A stretch of DNA of 39,666 nucleotides, taken from Clostridiales bacterium (GTDB lineage Bacteria > Bacillota > Sulfobacillia > Sulfobacillales > Sulfobacillaceae). The stretch is from the NCBI GenBank assembly GCA_027365485.1, contig DAHXNH010000311.1:1-39666 (forward strand), in the 5' to 3' direction. A program made the position numbers and the translations under genes. The notes beneath the pieces were generated by a model. The model saw nothing but the letters and a program-made list of their open reading frames with translations. It did no database searches and was not told where the DNA came from. Below are positions 1 through 7,560 of the stretch, piece after piece; the first letter of the stretch is position 1, and each line of letters opens with the position of its first letter.

Positions 1-634
1 GATTCCGAGATGGATCCGCTTCAACTCGTCAGGATGGCCGCATTACCGGGCGGATGCCATAGTACATTAAATATACTCCTCGCGGATCACAATTGATGGT
101 TTGAGTTTAGGAGCAAAACCACCGAATTCGCTCACAGAACGGTCGCCAACCGTTACGAAATTTCGTCAATTGTCGTCCGCGAGGAGTATATACGCGACTC
201 GGCCCTTTGAAAACAGGCATATCGAAACCACAAGTAGGGTATCTCAGCAACAAACCTGTCTACCGCACATCGCCGCTCGGCACCGAGACTTCCGGCCAAA
301 CGTTTCAATGCGCCATCATCGGATTGGTATGGTCACACTTGATTTCGCTATAGCGCGGTTTTATACGCAAGGTCAAAGCGTTCCCGACGGCGCGACCGTG
401 ACCCAAGATTTTGGACCGATGCCGAATCCGCGTTCCGGCGCCCAGCAATTTGACACAAAGCAATATAGACCGCAGTCTGTCTCCGCGGTCAAGAATAAAA
501 GTTTTGAGTCCGGATAGAATCTCGCACATCGTGAGGTTATGCTAGCCTATTCTGGGCGATCCCGATTTCCTGGTCGTTGCGTCCCTGCCCTACCAAAATT
601 CCGCCAGCCATTGTCAATCAGGACGTTTTATGAA
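1..634. other. Intergenic stretch without a supported gene, containing nested inverted repeats
   Basis: I see no convincing gene here. The open frames are short, lack a ribosome binding site and resemble no family I know. Between 71 and 191 there is a nested set of inverted repeats, described as its own feature. The rest, 192 to 634, shows nothing I can name. It lies downstream of the minus-strand tRNA-Phe, so it may hold that unit's transcript end, but I could not see a hairpin followed by a T-run. Confidence 0.5.
71..191. repeat. Nested inverted-repeat element with 16-bp perfect ends
   Basis: The arms at 71-86 and 176-191 are perfect 16-bp reverse complements (ATATACTCCTCGCGGA on the left). 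Inside sit a second inverted repeat, AACGGT (138-143) with ACCGTT (149-154), and a perfect 12-bp palindrome, ACGAAATTTCGT (155-166). The 121-bp unit could be a small non-autonomous mobile element, a structured RNA or a double binding site. I see no clear target-site duplication at the edges, so the mobile-element reading is only one option. Confidence 0.4.
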
Positions 635-710
<76 letters not shown>

Positions 711-715
711 ATCGA

Positions 716-793
716 TGGCGGAGGCGACGGGATTCGAACCCGTGATCTCATGCGTGACAGGCATGCGTGTTAGGCCGGCTACACCACGCCTCC
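716..793 (-). tRNA. tRNA-Asp (GTC)
   Basis: A 78-nt cloverleaf on the minus strand with encoded CCA. The acceptor stem GGAGGCG pairs with CGCCTCC. The anticodon stem CATGC/GCATG encloses the loop CTGTCAC, so the anticodon is GTC. It is the first gene of a two-tRNA unit with tRNA-Phe, and a promoter lies about 45 bp upstream. Confidence 0.97.
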
Positions 794-838
794 GCGTATT
801 CAGTTTTCATCGACTATCGGTTAACTGCCACGAGCGTC

Positions 839-868
839 ATTATGCCACGGACCGCACTCATCTGTCAA
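839..868 (-). promoter_or_regulatory. Sigma-A type promoter of the Asp-Phe tRNA unit
   Basis: On the minus strand a perfect TTGACA (863-868) is followed after 18 bp by CATAAT (839-844). Transcription would start near 832, about 40 nt before tRNA-Asp. This matches the near-consensus promoters usual for stable RNA genes. Confidence 0.75.
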
Positions 869-1205
869 CCTAAACTTTTAAGCGATTTTTGCCTTTGAAA
901 TCGTCGGCATCCCAGCCAGGCAATTTGGCTTCTTTCCGATTCATGGATCCGCGATGCAGCCGTTACTGCAGAAAAAGATCAGCCTCTGAAAATGCCTGGT
1001 TTCGTCTAAACCCAAAGATGCTGACCCCAGGTTCAAGGTTCTCTGGCGTCCCGATCCAGCCTTCGAATCACCCCGGCCCTCTTTTGGGGCCTTTTCGCGA
1101 GAGAAGTGAGCCCACGCCCTCACCACCTCTTCCTCGGAATTCTTGGACCTCGACCGGAAGGATTGCCATCAACTCCGCCGGAAGTCACCTACTGCTGCCG
1201 AGGAT
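869..1205. other. Intergenic stretch, no feature seen
   Basis: The stretch lies between two divergent tRNA promoters. The open frames in it have no ribosome binding site and resemble nothing known. I see no strong hairpin or repeat, so I make no call. Confidence 0.5.
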
Positions 1206-1234
1206 TTGACACCAATCCCCCTCCACGATATATT
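1206..1234 (+). promoter_or_regulatory. Promoter of tRNA-Val
   Basis: A perfect TTGACA at 1206-1211 and TATATT at 1229-1234 are separated by 17 bp. The start point would fall near 1241, only a few bases before the mature tRNA 5' end, so the tRNA has almost no leader. Confidence 0.8.
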
Positions 1235-1246
1235 ATAAGCGGTTAA

Positions 1247-1321
1247 GGGCGAATAGCTCAGCGGTAGAGCACCTGCCTTACAAGCAGGGGGTCCCAGGTT
1301 CGATCCCTGGTTCGCCCACCA
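1247..1321 (+). tRNA. tRNA-Val (TAC)
   Basis: A 75-nt cloverleaf with encoded CCA. The acceptor stem GGGCGAA pairs with TTCGCCC. The anticodon arm CCTGC-CTTACAA-GCAGG gives anticodon TAC at 1279-1281. The T-loop is GTTCGATCC. It is a single tRNA gene with its own promoter. Confidence 0.97.
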
Positions 1322-1439
1322 CCCCAAACCGCATGAATCTTAGGGCTTGCCAATTTTATCCCCGATGTGAGAGCTGATTATCATGCCCTCATTTGCCCTT
1401 CGTTGTCGCCATATCGGCGGCAAAACGAGCGGCAAGATT

Positions 1440-1916
1440 TTACTTCGGAGTCCAGTCGGCGAGAAATGGGTGGGCGTCCCAGACGGCTTGGTCTTCAGTT
1501 CGGCTGGCGGGGATTAGGTGGACGGTCTCGGCCGCCGGGGCTGTTGCGGTAATGCCCACCGGCTGGGTCGGATGGCTATAGCGATGCTTTTCCCGATAGA
1601 GGTTGGGATTAGGCCCTTGTTTCTGTTTCCATCGAATAAAATGCCCGGTGGCCGCGTCAGACACCCCAGCGGTATCCCAAGCCACAATCAGCCCCCGGCG
1701 AATGGCATGCATGGCTGCGCCTTTGACCAGGGGGAGGTCCCCAATCGTCGCCAGATGTTTTAGCGTCTGCTGGACCCGTTTTAGACTGACGGAGCTGCCG
1801 CCTAGCGCCCCATTGCCGTTCGACTGCCGGAGGTAGCCGCTGCCACCGGACTTCCCCTTCAGCGCCGTAGGTTGGCCGCGGGCTGTTGGTCCAGCGCTCA
1901 GTGGGCTATAAGGCAT
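1440..1916 (-). CDS. Hypothetical protein, 158 aa, downstream partner of the secreted protein
   Basis: I do not recognise this protein. Its ATG lies within the last codons of the upstream gene (GTGAATGCCTTATAG), an 11-base overlap typical of translationally coupled genes. It is 158 residues, hydrophilic and basic, with no signal peptide or membrane segment. A Gly/Ser-rich first third (residues 1-43) precedes a possibly helical segment (about 44-65), and the tail is rich in Thr, Ala and Pro. The frame could be a chance open frame, because it has no ribosome binding site apart from the coupling and no visible family motif. Confidence 0.4.
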   Translation of the reverse strand: MPYSPLSAGPTARGQPTALKGKSGGSGYLRQSNGNGALGGSSVSLKRVQQTLKHLATIGDLPLVKGAAMHAIRRGLIVAWDTAGVSDAATGHFIRWKQKQGPNPNLYREKHRYSHPTQPVGITATAPAAETVHLIPASRTEDQAVWDAHPFLADWTPK

Positions 1917-2925
1917 TCACCCACCAAGCGTAGGTTCCGTGGTCGTGACCCGAGTCGACGCTAACCAACACCCAGCGGTTGCCTAAAAACCCGTCCAAGT
2001 GGTAGTTCCTGATGGCAATGTCATAAGGCAGGCGCAAGGACCATTGATGGGTCGGACCATCTAAGTAGAGTTCCCCTTTACCCTCGCTATTCTCAGCCAA
2101 AACGGCAACGTCAGAACCATTTTCGGAAAACTCCGCACTACCCACATAGGTGACGTCGGGTCGGTTTCGCATGCGTATTCGGCCGTCCTCCCACAACACC
2201 GTCTGAGACTGGTGAATTCCCCAGATACTCGCCACTCCATTATCGACCGAGGCGCGACTTAATCCGGGCAGGCTTACCCTCGGGTGGCCTTGCCACAAAA
2301 TTTTCCCGCGCCGCAGCGCCGCCAAGACCGTCTCTTGTCGGGTGAAACCGAAATCCTGGATCGGTGAGGGGGTGCGTAGAATGGTTTGGTTTTTGTCCCC
2401 ATCAAAGACATACACCCCAGCGCCTTGAGGTCCAACCGCCTCGACCGCCACGGCAGCGCCGTCGGGCGCCCAGAGAATGCGCCCAACGCTTCGCAAGTAA
2501 CTGGCATAAGGGCTTAAGCCGTCTCCTTCTCCCTGACTCTGATAGAGCAAACCACTGTTAGGATCCTTCCATATCACTTGCGTGCCGTCACTACTCGGAA
2601 ATACTGCCTGACCACTGCCGATTACCGGCATCCCTTGACGCGTATACGCCACTTGCCAAGTGCCAAATCCAGTCGGCCTAGGAACCACTTCCCACGACAC
2701 CTGAAGAGGCTTTGCCACCACGTGCACTGAGTTGGCATGCAGTTGGTACACCCGGTGGCCAGCAATCAGATAGTAGCCTTGTTGGCGCTCTACGATCGCC
2801 CCTGCCTGTCGACTGACTTCGATCCAAGTGGAACCAACGACTTGATGCGTCATTGGCTGACGGGCAAAATAGATTTGTATCGCCGCAAATACCATCAAAA
2901 AAAATAGTGTGACTTTCCCTTTCAT
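1906..2925 (-). CDS. Secreted or membrane-anchored protein with beta-propeller-like repeats, function unknown
   Basis: A 339-residue protein with a positively charged start (MKGK) and one hydrophobic stretch at about residues 4-20, fitting a signal peptide or uncleaved anchor. The rest is extracytoplasmic and rich in beta-forming residues, Gly, Trp and Asp. Repeated strands such as ILWAPDGAAVAVEA and AEFSENGSDVAVLAE look like blades of a TolB/WD40-like propeller, where a sequence-display strand is followed by S/D-x-x-G-x-x-V-A-V. I cannot name a specific family or ligand. The start follows a GAGGGGGC stretch at a long spacing. The last codons overlap the 158-aa ORF, so the two are probably one operon, transcribed away from the MaoC gene. 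Confidence 0.6.
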   Translation of the reverse strand: MKGKVTLFFLMVFAAIQIYFARQPMTHQVVGSTWIEVSRQAGAIVERQQGYYLIAGHRVYQLHANSVHVVAKPLQVSWEVVPRPTGFGTWQVAYTRQGMPVIGSGQAVFPSSDGTQVIWKDPNSGLLYQSQGEGDGLSPYASYLRSVGRILWAPDGAAVAVEAVGPQGAGVYVFDGDKNQTILRTPSPIQDFGFTRQETVLAALRRGKILWQGHPRVSLPGLSRASVDNGVASIWGIHQSQTVLWEDGRIRMRNRPDVTYVGSAEFSENGSDVAVLAENSEGKGELYLDGPTHQWSLRLPYDIAIRNYHLDGFLGNRWVLVSVDSGHDHGTYAWWVNAL

Positions 2926-3056
2926 GACAGCTGACAGCCCCCTCGGCTTGGCCTACTATAGCCATATGCCCAAGGGCTCAGATTATGTCCGAGTCCTTGG
3001 CCCTAAAACGCCGTCGAGCCGAAGCAACGAGACCACACCACATAAGGAGAAATTCG

Positions 3057-3503
3057 ATGTTAACCAAACCATTTGAGGCACTGCACATTGGAGACCACAC
3101 CACGACCCGCGCCCGCACCATCACCGAGACGGATATTGTCCTGTTTGCCAGTCTTAGTGGGGATTGGTATCCCCTCCATACCGATAGCGACTATGCAGCG
3201 CACAGCATATTTGGCCAACGCGTTGCGCATGGCTTGTTAATTCTGGCCATTACCTCCGGCCTGTTAATCATGGAGCCTCGCTTAGTGGTGGCATTCTATG
3301 GAATGGATCGCGTACGCTTCACCGGGCCAACCTTCATCGGCGACACAATCCACGTAGAAACCGAAGTGGTCTTTCGCGAAGACCGGGCAGAACGTGGTGG
3401 CTTGGTCACTTTTCAGATTGAAACTAAAAAGTCGACCGGAGAAACGGTGCTGGCAGCGCTACTCAAAATTTTGGTAGCCAAAGCGGCCCCGACTACCAGC
3501 TAA
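3057..3503 (+). CDS. MaoC-type (R)-enoyl-CoA hydratase-like protein
   Basis: A 148-residue single hot-dog domain of the MaoC/PhaJ family, which adds water to trans-2-enoyl-CoA or performs related dehydration of acyl thioesters in the cytoplasm. The family signature with catalytic Asp and His is visible as FASLSGDWYPLH (Tyr where many members have Asn). The hydratase loop is followed by VAHGLL and the family-typical FTGPTFIGDTI. I chose the ATG at 3057 because AAGGAG lies seven to eight bases before it; an in-frame start at 2985 would add 24 residues with no ribosome site. It stands alone, divergent from the secreted protein, so its substrate cannot be read from the context. Confidence 0.85.
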   Translation: MLTKPFEALHIGDHTTTRARTITETDIVLFASLSGDWYPLHTDSDYAAHSIFGQRVAHGLLILAITSGLLIMEPRLVVAFYGMDRVRFTGPTFIGDTIHVETEVVFREDRAERGGLVTFQIETKKSTGETVLAALLKILVAKAAPTTS

Positions 3504-3523
3504 ATGGTTCGCATCCGAGCAAC

Positions 3524-4927
3524 CTATGACCGCTCATTTTTTTCTTGGATCGCGCCCACCGCCCCGAGGATCGCTTGCCGCAAGGCGCTTTCTTGGTGGG
3601 GAAGGACCGTTCGCAGGTCAAAGAGAAGACGGTCATCGTGAATCCGAGCAATGACGGGCATCGGTCCGCGACGGAGTTCCGCCTCTAAGTAATGTACGGG
3701 TCTTCCGCCGCCGGTCAGCGCGATAACCCACGTGGGCAGGGTAGTTCCGGGCATAGACCCACCTCCCACCGCGGAAACACCCGGCTCAGCCACGACCTCG
3801 ATCAGTTCAGGAAGATTTCGTCGCAGCCGAGCGGCCAGACGACGGGCCCGGGTGCGCAACTCTAAGGGGTTCGCATCCAACATCTGCCACAACGGCAGTT
3901 CCCCCTGCCTCCCCTCTAAATAGAGCCGAATTACCGCCTCCAATGCCGTGAGCGTCATCTTGTCCACCCTAAGCGCTCGCGCCAAAGGATGCTTTTTCAT
4001 GCCATCGATCCATTTACGTCGTCCGACAATCAGCCCGGCCTGCGGTCCTCCCAGCAGTTTGTCTCCAGAAAACGTGACTACATCCACTCCGGCGGCCACG
4101 ACTTCGCGCACCGAAGGTTCAACATATCCACCAAGGGAGAAGGCCTCTACGACCCCACTGCCTAAGTCCTCCAGCATGACCAAGCCATGTTCATGGGCCA
4201 GAGTGACCAAATCGCCGGTCGTCGGCTGCTCGGTAAATCCAACCATCCGAAAGTTTGAGGCATGCACCTTTAAAATCGCACGAGTCTCAGTCGACACCGC
4301 ACGCTGGTAATCTTCCAAATGGGTCTTGTTGGTCGCCCCCACTTCGACTAGATGAGCCCCGGAAGCTGCCATCACCTCAGGAATGCGAAACGAGCCCCCA
4401 ATCTCCACCAGTTGACCCCGAGAGACGATCACTTCATAACCTTTGGCCAATTGGGACAGTGCCAAAAGCACCGCGGCGGCATTATTATTCACCACCATCG
4501 CTGCTTCAGCGCCGATTAGCTGCTGAAGCAAGGCACCCACATGATCGTGGCGCGACCCGCGCACCCCTTGGTCCAAGCGATATTCCAACGTAGAATATCC
4601 AGACGCCACCTGTCGCACGCGATCCATCACCTCTTGAGACAGCGGGCTCCGTCCCAAATTTGTGTGAATCACCACTCCGGTGGCGTTAATCACCGGTCGA
4701 AGGCTAGGCGCCGCCAAGTTTTGGGCCGTGCCCCGAATGCGTTCCAGCAGTCGATCCAAAACCGGCACCGCCTGACCATTCCGGACCTCCTCACGCACTT
4801 CGATTAATACCTGGTTCAGCCCCTCCTTCTGCCACACCGTCGGACGTTCCCACTGCAACTGTCGATAGAGTTCCTGAATCGCGGGAATCTGACGCATTCG
4901 CGCTTGCAACGCCTGATCCATCCCCAT
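3524..4927 (-). CDS. selA: L-seryl-tRNA(Sec) selenium transferase (selenocysteine synthase)
   Basis: A full-length 467-residue SelA, the PLP enzyme that converts Ser-tRNA(Sec) to Sec-tRNA(Sec) with selenophosphate. The N-terminal domain (about 1-70) begins with the usual R-x-I-P motif. The PLP fold carries NATGVVIHTNLGR near residue 80, NNNAAAVLLAL near 147, the conserved EDLGSG near 253 and the PLP lysine in FSGDKLLGGPQAG (K290). It is the last gene of the minus-strand heme run, 53 bp after a 61-codon ORF, so it may be cotranscribed with heme genes. selB, selC and selD are not in this window. Presence of selA implies that UGA is decoded as selenocysteine in some genes of this organism. Confidence 0.96.
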   Translation of the reverse strand: MGMDQALQARMRQIPAIQELYRQLQWERPTVWQKEGLNQVLIEVREEVRNGQAVPVLDRLLERIRGTAQNLAAPSLRPVINATGVVIHTNLGRSPLSQEVMDRVRQVASGYSTLEYRLDQGVRGSRHDHVGALLQQLIGAEAAMVVNNNAAAVLLALSQLAKGYEVIVSRGQLVEIGGSFRIPEVMAASGAHLVEVGATNKTHLEDYQRAVSTETRAILKVHASNFRMVGFTEQPTTGDLVTLAHEHGLVMLEDLGSGVVEAFSLGGYVEPSVREVVAAGVDVVTFSGDKLLGGPQAGLIVGRRKWIDGMKKHPLARALRVDKMTLTALEAVIRLYLEGRQGELPLWQMLDANPLELRTRARRLAARLRRNLPELIEVVAEPGVSAVGGGSMPGTTLPTWVIALTGGGRPVHYLEAELRRGPMPVIARIHDDRLLFDLRTVLPHQESALRQAILGAVGAIQEKNERS

Positions 4928-4979
4928 TCCCTTCTCCGTCTCGCTCTAATCCGGGTCCATGAGCGTAATTTGCGCCATC

Positions 4980-5165
4980 TTAGTGCTCTTGGGTGATGAG
5001 TTGTCCGCGCCATTTCGCCTGTAGCGGATCTAAAATGGTTCCCAGACTCGAATCGGCCACCACATGACCCGTGGTATGGAGCATATCGTCCGCGTTCATG
5101 TCATAAAGAGCCACCGCTTCGTTGTGCACCCGACGAGCCCCATCGCTACCTTGTCGTTCTTGCAT
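4980..5165 (-). CDS. Small protein of 61 aa between hemB and selA, unrecognised
   Basis: The ATG at 5165 is preceded by a near-perfect AAAGGAGG at eight bases, one of the best ribosome sites in the window, so I trust this start over an upstream in-frame ATG at 5270 that lies inside hemB. The 61 residues are hydrophilic and mixed charge, with many Asp, His and Gln (MQERQGSDGARR at the start, a central DMNADDML segment). There is no signal peptide, membrane segment or cysteine. It sits 83 bp after hemB and 52 bp before selA in the same direction. I do not recognise a family and cannot assign a function. Confidence 0.6.
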   Translation of the reverse strand: MQERQGSDGARRVHNEAVALYDMNADDMLHTTGHVVADSSLGTILDPLQAKWRGQLITQEH

Positions 5166-5248
5166 CCCGAACCCTCCTTTATCCCTGTATACCTGCTCGG
5201 CAACTAAACCGTGACCCCAGCTCACATCCCCATCTGAGAGGCGCAAAA

Positions 5249-6226
5249 TCACATCCCTTGCTGTCGCCATTGCCCGTATTGAGGAGCAAAATAGGTAATA
5301 ATGAGGTCAGCTCCGGCACGGCGAATCGATAGCAGCGATTCCTCTACCACCCTCTTCGCGTCGATCCAGCCATGCCCCGCCGCCGCCTGAATCATCGAAT
5401 ATTCTCCGGAGACCTGATACGCGGCAACTGGCACCGAAACATGGCCTTTGATATCACTTAAGATATCCAAATAGGGCATCGCCGGCTTCACAATCACGAT
5501 GTCGGCTCCTTCGGCAATATCGAGATCGACCTCCCTTATCGCTTCGCGACGGTTTGCTGGGTTCATCTGATAGGTGCGACGATCTCCGAACTCTGGGGTA
5601 TTTTCGGCAGCTTCCCGAAATGGTCCGTAAAATCCGGAGGCATACTTGGCGGCATAGGACATAATCGGCGTATTGATCAAGCCATGCCCGTCCAAAGCGG
5701 CGCGAATCGCAGCTACCCTCCCATCCATCATGTCTGACGGGGCCACGATGTCCGCTCCAGCCAACGCTTGTTGCACTGCGGTTCGGGCCAATAATTCGAG
5801 ACTCTCGTCATTTTGAATCCAACCGTCTTTCACCACGCCACAGTGTCCATGGTCGGTATACTCGCATAGACAAAGGTCGGCAATCAACGTCAATTGGGGA
5901 AAATGCTCTTTAAACGCGCGTAGCGCTTGCTGAATGATGCCTTCTGGATCATACGCTTCTCGCCCCATCGCATCCTTATGTTCGGGAATGCCAAACAGCA
6001 AGATCGAACGGACTCCCATCTCTTGCACCACGGCCAAGTGCTCAAGAGCTCGATCGATGGACCATTGGTAGATTCCAGGCATCGAACGAATCGGAATCTT
6101 ATGGTCGCTGCCAAATCGAATAAACATCGGATAAATCAACTGGCCTACGGTCAACCGGGTTTCTTGCACCAAATCGCGCAATGCAGCGCTGGCTCGAAGC
6201 CGTCTCGGCCTGTCGACTGGAAACAT
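5249..6226 (-). CDS. hemB: Porphobilinogen synthase (delta-aminolevulinate dehydratase)
   Basis: HemB condenses two 5-aminolevulinate molecules to porphobilinogen in the cytosol. At 325 residues it has the normal length. It carries the zinc-site cysteines in DLCLCEYTDHGHCG (C119, C121, C129), so it is a zinc rather than magnesium-only type, and the Schiff-base lysines in SYAAKYASGFYGPF (K194) and VKPAMPYLD (K247). I prefer the ATG at 6226 because AGAGGTGA lies eight bases upstream and the product starts MFPVDRPRRLR, as in relatives; a GTG at 6238 overlapping the hemD stop (GTGA) is the alternative. It is the last heme gene of the operon; hemL, its usual neighbour in Bacillus, is absent. Confidence 0.97.
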   Translation of the reverse strand: MFPVDRPRRLRASAALRDLVQETRLTVGQLIYPMFIRFGSDHKIPIRSMPGIYQWSIDRALEHLAVVQEMGVRSILLFGIPEHKDAMGREAYDPEGIIQQALRAFKEHFPQLTLIADLCLCEYTDHGHCGVVKDGWIQNDESLELLARTAVQQALAGADIVAPSDMMDGRVAAIRAALDGHGLINTPIMSYAAKYASGFYGPFREAAENTPEFGDRRTYQMNPANRREAIREVDLDIAEGADIVIVKPAMPYLDILSDIKGHVSVPVAAYQVSGEYSMIQAAAGHGWIDAKRVVEESLLSIRRAGADLIITYFAPQYGQWRQQGM

Positions 6227-6234
6227 AAACCGCC

Positions 6235-7554
6235 TCACCTCTTATCATGATCATGTTCGAAGTATCGTGCCACCGTTTGCGCTAACTCGCGCCAACTAGC
6301 GCGAGGCGCTTCCCCCGAAACCAGCAATCCCGCCTTGCGAAGGGCTAATGAGGTCTGGCGACCAATGCTAAAACCAGGGATCTGACGCAACATCTCTATG
6401 GTACCATCATCCAGTTGGTTTAGCAGTTCGCTGACCAAAGACGACGAAGAATACAAGAGCCCATGCACGCTTCCAGCGTGAATTTGGCTCACTGCCCACT
6501 TCGACAACGGCCGTTGGCAATTTTGGTACACTGGCACCACATCGACGTCTGCGCCCCGTGCCTTGAGGCCGTCACTCAACCGGGGACGACTACGGTCTCC
6601 GGTGAACCAGAGTACCCGAGCTCCTGCCAAGGGTTCACTTTCAAAGGCACGCAAAATGCCTTCTTGGTCAAATGAATCCTTCGCCTGCAACGCCGCAAAT
6701 ACGCCATATTCGGCCAGCGCCCGCCCAGTCGCTGATCCCACCGCGGCCACTTTGCCGCCAAACCGAGCCAATTCTAATCGGCGGGTTCTAAGCGCTCGCA
6801 TAGTGAAATGGACGGCATGGGCGCTGGTAAAAATCGTCCATTGATACGATGCCAGGCTTCGCCACCACTGTTCGTTCCAGGGCACCGGCTCAATCGTCAA
6901 GATAGGTTCGAGGGCCACTTCCGCGCCCCAGTGGCTGAGATCCCGGATGGCCCCAAAAGCGCCTTCCCCTTCACGCAGAACCAACAACCGGATTCCACAC
7001 AATGGACGGGTGCTCCACCAAGATTGTCGAGACGACGATTTTACAGTCATCGTCTCAACGACGATGCTCTGAGCCAGCGATGCCGACAACCGTGGGCGCT
7101 CTTGTCCCGAAGAGGCGACCGAGACCGAAATCTGCGGACGCTTTTGGTCATCTTCGGCCAGCAACTGCCATCGCCCGCCCAGCTCTTTCGGACCCGTCCA
7201 CCAGTCGGCTGCCAGCGTTATCGGCCAGACTCGCGCTGTTCGTTTAATCCATCTGAGCCATTGAGGATGCTGATCCAACATTTGCCAGACGGAGGCTGGG
7301 CCTCCCCCCTCAGGGTACAGATAGACCACTCGCTGCTGCTCATCCAACCCCTTCGCAATCACCAATTCGGGGGAGTCAGACCAGGTAATTTTCTGCCACC
7401 ATCCAGAGTCGGGCCCGTAAAAGCGTTCTACCGGCAACGGAGCGACAATCACTTCACTCTGCTCCAAAGCCCAGAGCGCTTCCGCGCTCAACCATCCTAT
7501 GTTCATTGCCGGTGGCATGGCCACCAAAGTCAAGTCCGGAATCGACATGGTCAT
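6235..7554 (-). CDS. hemD: Uroporphyrinogen-III synthase with a degenerate methylase-like N-terminal domain
   Basis: HemD cyclises hydroxymethylbilane to uroporphyrinogen III. Residues about 185-439 match this fold: RLLVLREGEGAF, the IFTSAHAVHF stretch, AAVGSATGRALAEYG and a C-terminal FSIGRQTSLALRKAG. The first 180 residues look like a decayed SUMT/CobA tetrapyrrole methylase: LTLVAMPPA stands where VYLVGAGPGDPG is expected, then an ALEQSEVIVAP strand and a VVYLYPEGGGPAS strand where the family has VRLKGGDP. The SAM-binding glycines and catalytic residues are gone, so methylase activity is unlikely. CobA-HemD fusions are known in Bacillota, so this may be a relic of one. It lies 6 bp after hemC and overlaps or touches hemB. 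Confidence 0.88.
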   Translation of the reverse strand: MTMSIPDLTLVAMPPAMNIGWLSAEALWALEQSEVIVAPLPVERFYGPDSGWWQKITWSDSPELVIAKGLDEQQRVVYLYPEGGGPASVWQMLDQHPQWLRWIKRTARVWPITLAADWWTGPKELGGRWQLLAEDDQKRPQISVSVASSGQERPRLSASLAQSIVVETMTVKSSSRQSWWSTRPLCGIRLLVLREGEGAFGAIRDLSHWGAEVALEPILTIEPVPWNEQWWRSLASYQWTIFTSAHAVHFTMRALRTRRLELARFGGKVAAVGSATGRALAEYGVFAALQAKDSFDQEGILRAFESEPLAGARVLWFTGDRSRPRLSDGLKARGADVDVVPVYQNCQRPLSKWAVSQIHAGSVHGLLYSSSSLVSELLNQLDDGTIEMLRQIPGFSIGRQTSLALRKAGLLVSGEAPRASWRELAQTVARYFEHDHDKR

Positions 7555-7560
7555 CCAGGC

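Noticed and set aside
71-191. Complete MITE with target-site duplication
   Set aside because: I see no matching direct repeat on both sides of the 16-bp arms, so insertion cannot be claimed.
101-517. 138-codon open frame on the plus strand
   Set aside because: It starts with TTG without a ribosome site, has no domain pattern and runs through the inverted-repeat unit; it looks accidental.
889-1209. 106-codon open frame between the tRNA genes
   Set aside because: Rich in Pro, Ser and Arg with no ribosome site and no recognisable motif; it ends at the tRNA-Val promoter.
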